In this document: positions 1 to 10,640 of the stretch, in pieces
Numbering within the stretch: position 1 is the first letter of the stretch
How the letters are laid out: every line of letters starts with the position of its first letter
NCBI RefSeq assembly: GCF_051020975.1
Contig: NW_027478160.1
Coordinates: forward strand, 17,878,001 to 17,942,000
DNA length: 64,000 nt
Direction: 5' to 3'
Source: Osmia lignaria lignaria
Taxonomy: Eukaryota; Arthropoda; Insecta; Hymenoptera; Megachilidae
Translations under genes and position numbers: made by a program
The notes under the pieces: generated by a model
What the model saw: only the letters and a program-made list of their open reading frames with translations
What the model was told of the DNA's origin: nothing
Databases searched by the model: none

Positions 1-16
1 CGTTTCCGAGATATTT

Positions 17-160
17 GCAGATTTATCTCAAGGGAAGGGGCCTGACGGACATATTTCGAGATATTTCTTCTTCTTGTTGTTCTTCTTCTGCACAGCTAAG
101 TTGGAAGTGGCATTTGCGGCTCGCACTAGTGCAGAGTTATCTCAAAGAAAGGGGCCACGG
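17..160 (+). repeat. Internal subrepeat pair within the monomer
   Basis: Positions 17-48 and 131-160 are diverged direct copies. The first 26 bases, from 'gcag' through 'ggggcc', agree at 23 positions. Both then run to 'acgg', with 'tg' present only in copy one. The copies start 114 bp apart and the pair recurs in every unit. A weaker third relative is at 213-227 ('gatatatctcgagaa' against 'gatttatctcaaggg', 11 of 15 matches). Inference: the 322-bp unit may have grown from a shorter ancestral repeat of about 100-115 bp, since three such pieces would sum to about 322. The first two copies are clear and the third is tentative. Confidence 0.8.
64..89 (+). repeat. TTC/TTG pyrimidine-rich tract in each monomer
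   Basis: The run reads as TTC triplets, two TTG triplets, then TTC triplets again. It is pyrimidine-only except for the two G bases at 76 and 79. It recurs in every unit at the same phase. Much of the lineage-diagnostic variation falls here: 'ttcttattg' (B), 'gttattctt' (A), 'ttcttcctg' (units 1947, 21911, 23521), 'gtccttctt' (3235, 24809, 13538, 31248) and 'ttcttcctctg' (the GTG-start and 'agtaatctc' units). Its length is constant, so it is not behaving as an expanding microsatellite here. Confidence 0.85.
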
Positions 161-697
161 TGTTTCTGTATCTCTATTATGTTGGTGCGGCTTCGGAACT
201 TTTAAATATCTTGATATATCTCGAGAACTACGCATCTGATCAAAAAATATCATAGAACATAAATAGTAGGAAACTTAATTCTCTACAAAAAAGGTCCCTC
301 AACATTTTGCCATAGCTCGCTTCGTTTCCGAGATATGTGCAGATTCAGCTCAAAGGAACGGGCCTGACGGACATATTTCGAGATACTTCTTCTTCTTGTT
401 GTTCTTCCTCTGCACAGCTAAGCTGGAAGTGGCATTTGCAGCTCGCAATAGTGCAGAGTTATCTCAAAGAAAGGGGCCACGGTGTTTCTGTATCTCTATT
501 ATGTTGGTGCGGCTTCGGAACTTTTAAATATCTTGATATATCTCGAGAACTACGCATCTGATCAAAAAATATCATAGAACATAAATAGTAGGAAACTTAA
601 TTCTCTACAAAAAAGGTCCCTCAACATTTTGCCATAGCTCGCTTCGTTTCCGAGATATTTGCACATTTATCTCAAGGGAAGCGGCCTAACGGACATA

Positions 698-870
698 TTT
701 CGAGATATTTCTTCTTCTTGTTGTTCTTCTTCTGCACAGCTAAGCTGGAAGTGGCATTTGCGGCTCGCACTAGTGCAGAGTTATCTCAAAGAAAGGGGCC
801 ACGGTGTTTCTGTATCTCTATTATGTTGGTGCGGCTTCGGAACTTTTAAATATCTCGATATATCTCGAAA
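698..870. other. Inverted-repeat words cgagatat / atatctcg in K-tail monomers
   Basis: In unit 659-980 the word 'tcgagatattt' (700-710) is the exact reverse complement of 'aaatatctcga' (848-858). The word 'tttcgagatat' (698-708) is the exact reverse complement of 'atatctcgaaa' (860-870). The two right-hand copies are adjacent, so the left word can pair with either. A further 'ccgagatat' precedes each unit at the boundary. E-tail units keep only part of this ('cttgata' replaces 'ctcgata') and instead hold the 8-bp palindrome 'tctcgaga'. The dyads could form hairpins or be dimeric protein-binding sites; neither is shown by sequence alone. Confidence 0.7.
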
Positions 871-3800
871 ACTACGCTTCTGATCAAAAAATATCATAGC
901 ACATAAATTGTAGGAAACATAATTCTCTACAAAAAACGTCTCTTAACATTTTGCCATAGCTCGCTTCGTTTCCGAGATATTTGCAGATTTATCTCAAGGG
1001 AAGGGGCCTGACGGACATATTTCGAGATATTTCTTCTTCTTGTTGTTCTTCTTCTGCACAGCTAAGTTGGAAGTGGCATTTGCGGCGCGCACTAGTGCAG
1101 AGTTATCTCAAAGAAAGGGGCCACGGTGTTTCTGTATCTCTATTATGTTGGTGCGGCTTCGGAACTTTTAAATATCTTGATATATCTCGAGAACTACGCA
1201 TCTGATCAAAAAATATCATAGAACATAAAAAGTAGGAAACTTAATTCTCTACAAAAAAGGTCTCTTAACATTTTGCCATAGCTCGCTTCGTTTCCGAGAT
1301 ATTTGCAGATTTATCTCAAGGGAAGGGGCCTGACGGACATATTTCGAGATATTTCTTCTTCTTGTTGTTCTTCTTCTGCACAGCTAAGCTGGAAGTGGCA
1401 TTTGCGGCTCGCACTAGTGCAGAGTTATCTCAAAGAAAGGGGCCACGGTGTTTCTGTATCTCTATTATGTTGGTGCGGCTTCGGAACTTTTAAATATCTC
1501 GATATATCTCGAAAACTACGCTTCTGATCAAAAAATATCATAGAACATAAATTGTAGGAAACATAATTCTGTACAAAAAACGTCTCTTAACATTTTGCCA
1601 TAGCTCGCTTCGTTTCCGAGATATGTGCAGATTCAGCTCAAAGGAACGGGCCTGACGGACATATTTCGAGATACTTCTTCTTCTTGTTGTTCTTCCTCTG
1701 CACAGCTAAGCTGGAAGTGGCATTTGCAGCTCGCAATAGTGCAGAGTTATCTCAAAGAAAGGGGCCACGGTGTTTCTGTATCTCTATTATGTTGGTGCGG
1801 CTTCGGAACTTTTAAATATCTTGATATATCTCGAGAACTACGCATCTGATCAAAAAATATCATAGAACATAAAAACTAGGAAACTTAATTCTCTACAAAA
1901 AAGGTCTCTTAACATTTTGCCATAGCTCGCTTCGTTTCCGAGATATTTGCAGATTTATCTCAAGGGAAGGGGCCTGACGGACATATTTCGAGATATTTCT
2001 TCTTCCTGTTGTTCTTCTTCTGCACAGCTAAGCTGGAAGTGGCATTTGCGGCTCGCACTAGTGCAGAGTTATCTCAAAGAAAGGGGCCACGGTGTTTCTG
2101 TATCTCTATTATGTTGGTGCGGCTTCGGAACTTTTAAATATCTTGATATATCTCGAGAACTACGCATCTGATCAAAAAATATCATAGAACATAAATAGTA
2201 GGAAACTTAATTCTCTACAAAAAAGGTCCCTCAACATTTTGCCATAGCTCGCTTCGTTTCCGAGATATTTGCACATTTATCTCAAGGGAAGCGGCCTAAC
2301 GGACATATTTCCAGATATTTCTTCTTCTTGTTGTTCTTCTTCTGCACAGCTAAGCTGGAAGTGGCATTTGCGGCTCGCACTAGTGCAGAGTTATCTCAAA
2401 GAAAGGGGCCACGGTGTTTCTGTATCTCTATTATGTTGGTGCGGCTTCGGAACTTTTAAATATCTCGATATATCTCGAAAACTACGCTTCTGATCAAAAA
2501 ATATCATAGCACATAAATTGTAGGAAACATAATTCTCTACAAAAAACGTCTCTTAACATTTTGCCATAGCTCGCTTCGTTTCCGAGATATTTGCAGATTT
2601 ATCTCAAGGGAAGGGGCCTGACGGACATATTTCGAGATATTTCTTCTTCTTGTTGTTCTTCTTCTGCACAGCTAAGCTGGAAGTGGCATTTGCGGCTCGC
2701 ACTAGTGCAGAGTTATCTCAAAGAAAGGGGCCACGGTGTTTCTGTATCTCTATTATGTTGGTGCGGCTTCGGAACTTTTAAATATCTCGATATATCTCGA
2801 AAACTACGCTTCTGATCAGAAAATATCATAGAACATAAATTGTAGGAAACATAATTCTGTACAAAAAACGTCTCTTAACATTTTGCCATAGCTCGCTTCG
2901 TTTCCGAGATATGTGCAGATTCAGCTCAAAGGAACGGGCCTGACGGACATATTTCGAGATACTTCTTCTTCTTGTTGTTCTTCCTCTGCACAGCTAAGCT
3001 GGAAGTGGCATTTGCAGCTCGCAATAGTGCAGAGTTATCTCAAAGAAAGGGGCCACGGTGTTTCTGTATCTCTATTATGTTGGTGCGGCTTCGGAACTTT
3101 TAAATATCTTGATATATCTCGAGAACTACGCATCTGATCAAAAAATATCATAGAACATAAAAAGTAGGAAACTTAATTCTCTACAAAAAAGGTCTCTTAA
3201 CATTTTGCCATAGCTCGCTTCGTTTCCGAGATATTTGCAGATTTATCTCAAGGGAAGGGGCCTGACGGACATATTTCGAGATATTTCTTCTTCTTGTTGT
3301 CCTTCTTCTGCACAGCTAAGCTGGAAGTGGCATTTGCAGCTCGCAATAGTGCAGAGTTATCTCAAAGAAAGGGGCCACGGTGTTTCTGTATCTCTATTAT
3401 GTTGGTGCGGCTTCGGAACTTTTAAATATCTTGATATATCTCGAGAACTACGCATCTGATCAAAAAATATCATAGAACATAAAAAGTAGGAAACTTAATT
3501 CTCTACAAAAAAGGTCTCTTAACATTTTGCCATAGCTCGCTTCGTTTCCGAGATATTTGCAGATTTATCTCAAGGGAAGGGGCCTGACGGACATATTTCG
3601 AGATATTTCTTCTTCTTGTTGTTCTTCCTCTGCACAGCTAAGCTGGAAGTGGCATTTGCAGCTCGCAATAGTGCAGAGTAATCTCAAAGAAAGGGGCCAC
3701 GGTGTTTCTGTATCTCTATTATGTTGGTGCGGCTTCGGAACTTTTAAATATCTTGATATATCTCGAGAACTACGCATCTGATCAAAAAATATCATAGAAC

Positions 3801-3878
3801 ATAAAAAGTAGGAAACTTAATTCTCTACAAAAAAGGTCTCTTAACATTTTGCCATAGCTCGCTACGTTTCCGAGATAT

Positions 3879-6800
3879 TTGCAGATTTATCTCAAGGGAA
3901 GGGGCCTGACGGACATATTTCGAGATATTTCTTCTTCTTGTTGTTCTTCTTCTGCACAGCTAAGTTGGAAGTGGCATTTGCGGCTCGCACTAGTGCAGAG
4001 TTATCTCAAAGAAAGGGGCCACGGTGTTTCTGTATCTCTATTATGTTGGTGCGGCTTCGGAACTTTTAAATATCTTGATACATCTCGAGAACTACGCATC
4101 TGATCAAAAAATACCATAGAACATAAATAGTAGGAAACTTAATTCTCTACAAAAAAGGTCTCTTAACATTTTGCCATAGCTCGCTTCGTTTCCGAGATAT
4201 TTGCAGATATATCTCAAGGGAAGGGGCCTGACGGACATATTTCGAGATATTTCTTCTTCTTGTTGTTCTTCTTCTGCACAGCTAAGCTGGAAGTGGCATT
4301 TGCGGCTCGCACTAGTGCAGAGTTATCTCAAAGAAAGGGGCCACGGTGTTTCTGGATCTCTATTATGTTGGTGCGGCTTCGGAACTTTTAAATATCTCGA
4401 TATATCTCGAAAACTACGCTTCTGATCAAAAAATATCATATAACATACATTGTAGGAAACATAATTCTCTACAAAAAAGGTCTCTTAACATTTTGCCATA
4501 GCTCGTTTCGTTTCCGAGATATTTGCAGATATATCTCAAGGGAAGGGGCCTGACGGACATATTTCGAGATATTTCTTCTTCTTGTTGTTCTTCTTCTGCA
4601 CAGCTAAACTGGAAGTGGCGTTTCCAGCTCGCAATAGCGCAGAGTTATCTGAAAGAAAGGGGCCACGGTGTTGCTGTATCTCTATTATGTTGGTGCGGCT
4701 TCGGAACTTTTAAATATCTTTATATATCTCGAGAACTACGCATCTGATTAAAAAATATCATAGAACGTAAAAAGTAGGAAACTTAATTCTCTACAAATAA
4801 AGTCGCTTAACATTTTGCCATAGCTCGCTTCGTTTCCGAGATATTTGCAGATTTATCTCAAGGGAAGGGGCCTGACGGACATATTTCGAGATATTGCTTC
4901 TTCTTGTTGTTCTTCTTCTGCACAGCTAAACTGGAAGTGGCATTTCCAGCTCGCAATAGTGCAGAGTTATCTGAAAGAAAGGGGCCACGGTGTTTCTGTA
5001 TCTCTATTATGTTGGTGCGGCTTCGGAACTTTTAAATATCTTGATATATCTCGAGAACTACGCATCTGATCAAAAAATATCATAGAACATAAAAAGTAGG
5101 AAACTTAATTCTCTACAAAAAAGGTCTCTTAACATTTTGCCATAGCTCGCTACGTTTCCGAGATATTTGCAGATTTATCTCAAGGGAAGGGGCCTGACGG
5201 ACATATTTCGAGATATTTCTTCTTCTTGTTGTTCTTCTTCTGCACAGCTAAGTTGGAAGTGGCATTTGCGGCTCGCACTAGTGCAGAGTTATCTCAAAGA
5301 AAGGGGCCACGGTGTTTCTGGATCTCTATTATGTTGGTGCGGCTTCGGAACTTTTAAATATCTCGATATATCTCGAAAACTACGCTTCTGATCAAAAAAT
5401 ATCATATAACATAAATTGTAGGAAACATAATTCTCTACAAAAAAGGTCTCTTAACATTTTGCCATAGCTCGTTTCGTTTCCGAGATATTTGCAGATATAT
5501 CTCAAGGGAAGGGGCCTGACGGACATATTTCGAGATATTTCTTCTTCTTGTTGTTCTTCTTCTGCACAGCTAAACTGGAAGTGGCGTTTCCAGCTCGCAA
5601 TAGCGCAGAGTTATCTGAAAGAAAGGGGCCACGGTGTTGCTGTATCTCTATTATGTTGGTGCGGCTTCGGAACTTTTAAATATCTTGATATATCTCGAGA
5701 ACTACGCATCTGATCAAAAAATATCATAGAACATAAAAAGTAGAAAACTTAATTCTCTACAAAAAAGGTCTCTTAACATTTTGCCATGGCTCGCTTCGTT
5801 TCCGAGATATTTGCAGATTTATCTCGAGGGAAGGGGCCTGACGGACATATTTCGAGATATTTCTTCTTCTTGTTGTTCTTCTTCTGCACAGCTAAGCTGG
5901 AAGTGGCTTTTGCGGCTCGCACTAGTGCAGAGTTATCTCAAAGAAAGGGGCCACGGTGTTTCAGTATCTCTATTATGTTGGTGCGGCTTCGGAACTTTTA
6001 AATATCTCGATATATCTCGAAAACTACGCTTCTGATCAAAAAATATCATAGAACATAAATTGTAGGAAACATAATTCTCTACAAAAAAGGTCTGTTAACA
6101 TTTTGCCATAGCTCGTTTCGTTTCCGAGATATTTGCAGATATATCTCAAGGGAAGGGGCCTGACGGACATATTTCGAGATATTTCTTCTTCTTGTTGTTC
6201 TTCTTCTGCACAGCTAAGCTGGAAGTGGCATTTGCAGCTCGCAATAGTGCAGAGTTATCTCAAAGAAAGGGTCCACGGTGTTTCTGTATCTCTATTATGT
6301 TGGTGCGGCTTCAGAACTTTTAAATATCTTGGTATATCTCGAGAACTACGCATATGATCAAAAAATATCATAGAACATAAAAAGTAGGAAACTTAATTCT
6401 CTACAAAAAAGGTCTCTTAACATTTTGCCATAGCTCGCTTCGTTTCCGAGATATTTGCAGATTTATCTCGAGGGAAGGGGCCTGACGGACATATTTCGAG
6501 ATATTTCTTCTTCTTGTTGTTCTTCTTCTGCACAGCTAAGCTGGAAGTGGCATTTGCGGCTCGCACTAGTGCAGAGTTATCTGAAAGAAAGGGGCCACGG
6601 TGTTTCTGCATCTCTATTATGTTGGTGCGGCTTCGGAACTTTTAAATATCTCGATATATCTCGAAAACTACGCTTCTGATCAAAAAATATCATAGAACAT
6701 AAATTGTAGGAAACATAATTCTCTACAAAAAAGGTCTCTCAACATTTTGCCATAGCTCGTTTCGTTTCCGAGATATTTGCAGATATATCTCAAGGGAAGG

Positions 6801-7098
6801 GGCCTGACGGACATATTTCGAGATATTTCTTCTTCTTGTTGTTCTTCTTCTGCACAGCTAAACTGGAAGTGGCGTTTCCAGCTCGCAATAGCGCAGAGTT
6901 ATCTGAAAGAAAGGGGCCACGGTGTTGCTGTATCTCTATTATGTTGGTGCGGCTTCGGAACTTTTAAATATCTTGATATATCTCGAGAACTACGCATCTG
7001 ATCAAAAAATATCATAGAACATAAAAAGTAGGAAACTTAATTCTCTACAAAAAAGGTCTCTTAACATTTTGCCATAGCTCGCTTCGTTTCCGAGATAT
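3879..7098 (+). repeat. N-class block with roughly trimeric spacing (10 monomers)
   Basis: N-class units carry 'aaactggaag' and 'gcgtttccag' with 'atagcgcag'. They lie at 4523, 5489 and 6777 here and continue at 7743, 8709 and 9353, at spacings of 3, 4, 3, 3 and 2 monomers. They alternate with K-tail units carrying 'ctggatctc' (4201, 5167) or 'ctcgaggga' with 'cttttgcgg' (5811). Several N units also share 'tatctgaaag' and 'gttgctgta'. Unit 5167 combines the left boundary of 3879 ('gctacgtttcc') with the tail of 4201, so it looks chimeric. Most of this block has no counterpart in super-repeat copy 2. Confidence 0.8.
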
Positions 7099-9030
7099 TT
7101 GCAGATTTATCTCGAGGGAAGGGGCCTGACGGACATATTTCGAGATATTTCTTCTTCTTGTTGTTCTTCTTCTGCACAGCTAAGCTGGAAGTGGCTTTTG
7201 CGGCTCGCACTAGTGCAGAGTTATCTCAAAGAAAGGGGCCACGGTGTTTCAGTATCTCTATTATGTTGGTGCGGCTTCGGAACTTTTAAATATCTCGATA
7301 TATCTCGAGAACTACGCATCTGATCAAAAAATATCATAGAACATAAAAAGTAGGAAACTTAATTCTCTACAAAAAAGGTCTCTTAACATTTTGCCATAGC
7401 TCGCTTCGTTTCCGAGATATTTGCAGATTTATCTCAAGGGAAGGGGCCTGACGGACATATTTCGAGATATTTCTTCTTCTTGTTGTTCTTCTTCTGCACA
7501 GCTAAGCTGGAAGTGGCATTTGCGGCTCGCGCTAGTGCAGAGTTATCTCAAAGAAAGGGGCCACGGTGTTTCTGTATCTCTATTATGTTGGTGCGGCTTC
7601 GGAACTTTTAAATATCACGATATATCTCGAAAACTACGCTTCTGATCAAAAAATATCATAGAACATAAATTGTAGGAAACATAATTCTCTACAAAAAACG
7701 TCTCTTAACATTTTGCCATAGCTTGTTTCGTTTCCGAGATATTTGCAGATATATCTCAAGGGAAGGGGCCTGACGGGCATATTTCGAGATATTTCTTCTT
7801 CTTGTTGTTCTTCTTCTGCACAGCTAAACTGGAAGTGGCGTTTCCAGCTCGCAATAGCGCAGAGTTATCTCAAAGAAAGGGGCCACGGTGTTTCTGTATC
7901 TCTATTATGTTGGTGCGGCTTCGGAACTTTTAAATATCTTGATATATCTCGAGAACTACGCATCTGATCAAAAAATATCATAGAACATAAAAAGTAGGAA
8001 ACTTAATTCTCTACAAAAAAGGTCTCTTAACATTTTGCCATAGCTCGCTTCGTTTCCGAGATATTTGCAGATTTATCTCGAGGGAAGGGGCCTGACGGAC
8101 ATATTTCGAGATATTTCTTCTTCTTGTTGTTCTTCTTCTGCACAGCTAAGCTGGAAGTGGCTTTTGCGGCTCGCACTAGTGCAGAGTTATCTCAAAGAAA
8201 GGGGCCACGGTGTTTCAGTATCTCTATTATGTTGGTGCGGCTTCGGAACTTTTAAATATCTCGATATATCTCGAGAACTACGCATCTGATCAAAAAATAT
8301 CATAGAACATAAAAAGTAGGAAACTTAATTCTCTACAAAAAAGGTCTCTTAACATTTTGCCATAGCTCGCTTCGTTTCCGAGATATTTGCAGATTTATCT
8401 CAAGGGAAGGGGCCTGACGGACATATTTCGAGATATTTCTTCTTCTTGTTGTTCTTCTTCTGCACAGCTAAGCTGGAAGTGGCATTTGCGGCTCGCGCTA
8501 GTGCAGAGTTATCTCAAAGAAAGGGGCCACGGTGTTTCTGTATCTCTATTATGTTGGTGCGGCTTCGGAACTTTTAAATATCACGATATATCTCGAAAAC
8601 TACGCTTCTGATCAAAAAATATCATAGAACATAAATTGTAGGAAACATAATTCTCTACAAAAAACGTCTCTTAACATTTTGCCATAGCTTGTTTCGTTTC
8701 CGAGATATTTGCAGATATATCTCAAGGGAAGGGGCCTGACGGGCATATTTCGAGATATTTCTTCTTCTTGTTGTTCTTCTTCTGCACAGCTAAACTGGAA
8801 GTGGCGTTTCCAGCTCGCAATAGCGCAGAGTTATCTCAAAGAAAGGGGCCACGGTGTTTCTGTATCTCTATTATGTTGGTGCGGCTTCGGAACTTTTAAA
8901 TATCTTGATATATCTTGGGAACTACGCTTCTGATAAAAAAATATCATAGAACATAAAAAGTAGGAAACTTAATTCTCTACAAATAAAGTCTCTTAACATT
9001 TTGCCATAGCTCGCTTCGTTTCCGAGATAT
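7099..9030 (+). repeat. 966-bp trimer duplicated in tandem
   Basis: Units 7099, 7421 and 7743 match units 8065, 8387 and 8709 at every marker I checked. Shared markers are 'ctcgaggga', 'cttttgcgg', 'tttcagtatc', 'gctcgcgctag', 'aatatcacga', the boundary 'gccatagcttg', and 'gacgggcat' followed by the N-class middle. The match stops inside the third unit. Unit 7743 ends with an E tail, whereas 8709 ends with 'tatcttgggaac' and 'tgataaaaaa'. The copies therefore agree to about 7936 and 8902 and then part, which puts the edge of a duplication or conversion tract within a monomer. Confidence 0.87.
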
Positions 9031-9674
9031 TTGCAGATTTATCTCAAGGAAAGGGGCCTGGCGGACATATTTCTAGATATTTCTTCTTCTTGTTGTTCTT
9101 CTTCTGCACAGCTAAGCTGGAAGTGGCATTTGCGGCTCGCGCTAGTGCAGAGTTATCTCAAAGAAAGGGGCCACGGTGTTTCTGTATCTCTATTATGTTG
9201 GTGCGGCTTCGGAACTTTTAAATATCACGATATATCTCGAAAACTACGCTTCTGATCAAAAAATATCATAGAACATAAATTGTAGGAAACATAATTCTCT
9301 ACAAAAAACGTCTCTTAGCATTTTGCCATAGCTTGTTTCGTTTCCGAGATATTTGCAGATATATCTCAAGGGAAGGGGCCTGACGGACATATTTCGAGAT
9401 ATTTCTTCTTCTTGTTGTTCTTCTTCTGCACAGCTAAACTGGAAGTGGCGTTTCCAGCTCGCAATAGCGCAGAGTTATCTCAAAGAAAGGGGCCACGGTG
9501 TTTCTGTATCTCTATTATGTTGGTGCGGCTTCGGAACTTTTAAATATCTTGATATATCTTGGGAACTACGCTTCTGATAAAAAAATATCATAGAACATAA
9601 AAAGTAGGAAACTTAATTCTCTACAAATAAAGTCTCTTAACATTTTGTCATAGCTCGCTTCGTTTCCGAGATAT
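8387..9674 (+). repeat. 644-bp dimer duplicated in tandem
   Basis: Units 8387 and 8709 are followed by a second similar pair, 9031 and 9353. Both pairs have the 'gctcgcgctag' and 'aatatcacga' unit followed by an N-class unit ending 'tatcttgggaac', 'tgataaaaaa' and 'acaaataaagtc'. The second pair has private changes: 'caaggaaagg', 'ggcctggcgg' and 'ttctagat' in unit 9031. This duplication overlaps the preceding trimer duplication, so at least two successive events occurred here. Confidence 0.82.
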
Positions 9675-10640
9675 TTGCAGATTTATCTCAAGGAAAGGGG
9701 CCTGACGGACATATTTCGAGATATATCTTCTTCTTGTTGTTCTTCTTCTGCACAGCTAAGCTGGAAGTGGCATTTGCAGCTCGCAATAGTGCAGAGTTAT
9801 CTCAAAGAAAGGGGCCACGGTGTTTCTGTATCTCTATTATGTTGGTGCGGCTTCGGAACTTTTAAATATCTTGATATATCTCGAGAAGTACGCATCTGAT
9901 CAAAAAATATCATAGAACATAGAAAGTAGGAAACTTAATTCTCTACAAAAAAGGTCTCTTAACATTTTGCCATAGCTCGCTTCGTTTCCGAGATATTTGC
10001 AGATTTATCTCAAGGGAAGGGTCCTGACGGACATATTTCGAGATATTTCTTCTTCTTGTTGTTCTTCTTCTGCACAGCTAAGCTGGAAGTGGCATTTGCG
10101 GCTCGCACTAGTGCAGAGATATCTCAAAGAAAGGGGCCACGGTGTTTCTGTATCTCTATTATGTTGGTGCGGCTTCGGAACTTTTAAATATCTCGATATA
10201 TCTCGAGAACTACGCTTCTGATCAAAAAATATCATAGAACATAAATTGTAGGAAACACAATTCTCTACAAAAAAGGTCTCTTAACATTTTGCCATAGCTC
10301 GCTTCGTTTCCGAGATATTTGCAGATTTATCTCAAGTGAAGGGGCCTGACGGACATATTTCGAGATATTTCTTCTTCTTGTTGTCCTTCTTCTGCACAGC
10401 TAAGCTGGAAGTGGCATTTGCGGCTCGCACTAGTGCAGAGTTATCTCAAAGAAAGGGGCCACGTTGTTTCTGTATCTCTATTATGTTGGTGCGGCTTCGG
10501 AACTTTTAAATATCGAGATATATCTCGAAAACTACGCTTCTGATCAAAAAACATCATAGAACATAAATTGTAGGAAACATAATTCTCTACAAAAAACGTC
10601 TCTTAACATTTTGCCATAGCTCGCTTTGTTTCCGAGATAT
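9675..10640 (+). repeat. Three monomers paired with 27707-28672
   Basis: Unit 9675 carries 'gagaagtacg' and 'aacatagaaag'. Unit 9997 carries 'gcagagatatctc'. Unit 10319 carries 'ctcaagtgaagg', 'ccacgttgtt', 'aatatcgaga' and 'aaacatcat'. All of these rare changes recur in the same order at 27707, 28029 and 28351, exactly 18032 bp (56 monomers) to the right. The 'ctcaagtga' change puts a stop into the long forward frame in both copies, so the frame is not needed for the unit to be propagated. Confidence 0.9.

Larger units (their letters stand above)
15..336 (+). repeat. Reference monomer (unit 1, R middle, E tail)
   Basis: This complete unit serves as the layout key. A purine-rich subrepeat occupies 17-48. 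The word 'tttcgagatattt' at 54-66 leads into a TTC/TTG tract. The segment 90-130 carries 'aagttggaagtgg' and the R-type middle with 'actagt' at 125-130. A second subrepeat copy lies at 131-160. Then come 'ggtgcggcttcggaac' (184-199), a palindromic AT-rich stretch with 'gatatatc' (213-220) and 'tctcgaga' (219-226), and 'tgatca' at 237-242. An A-rich tail follows, and the unit ends in 'catagctcgcttcg' and 'tttccgagata'. This unit has the rarer 'aagttgg', 'aaatagtagg' and 'ccctcaac' variants. They return together in unit 21267, its partner in the second super-repeat. Confidence 0.97.
15..3878 (+). repeat. Block of 12 monomers, start of super-repeat copy 1
   Basis: GTG-start units with 'agattcagctcaaagg' lie at 337, 1625 and 2913, a spacing of 1288 bp or four monomers. 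Between them are 'ttgcacattt' units with 'ggcctaacgg' (659, 2269), R/E units (981, 1947) and R/K units (1303, 2591). The rare markers 'tttccagat' (in unit 2269), 'gatcagaaaa' (in unit 2591), 'gtccttctt' (unit 3235) and 'agtaatctc' (unit 3557) come in this order. The same order returns at 23843, 24165, 24809 and 25131, each exactly 21574 bp (67 monomers) away. Units 15 and 337 match 21267 and 21589 at 66 monomers instead. The shift is explained by one extra unit, 21911, in the other copy. Confidence 0.88.

Noticed and set aside
64..89. Expanding microsatellite (TTC)n
   Set aside because: The tract has the same length in every unit inspected; only substitutions occur.
181..200. Pol III internal promoter or tRNA-like element around 'ggtgcggcttcggaac'
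   Set aside because: There is no B box of the GGTTCGANNCC type, no cloverleaf, and no terminator at a suitable distance.
15..239. Short protein gene in each unit (74-codon forward frame, about 190 instances)
   Set aside because: It starts at TTG or GTG with no in-frame ATG and has no recognisable domain. It is stopped or frameshifted in several units that were still amplified. It recurs only because the DNA repeat recurs.
321..340. CENP-B box
   Set aside because: The 'ttcg' words at 'gcttcgtttccgag' and 'tttcgagatatttc' lack the required CGGG half of the motif. The reverse-strand candidate near 'ctcgaaaac' fails as well.
5786..6001. ATG-started 71-codon frame made by 'ccatggctcgc'
   Set aside because: A single substitution in one unit creates the ATG. 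The frame is otherwise the standard satellite sequence and has no neighbour, signal or domain that supports a gene.
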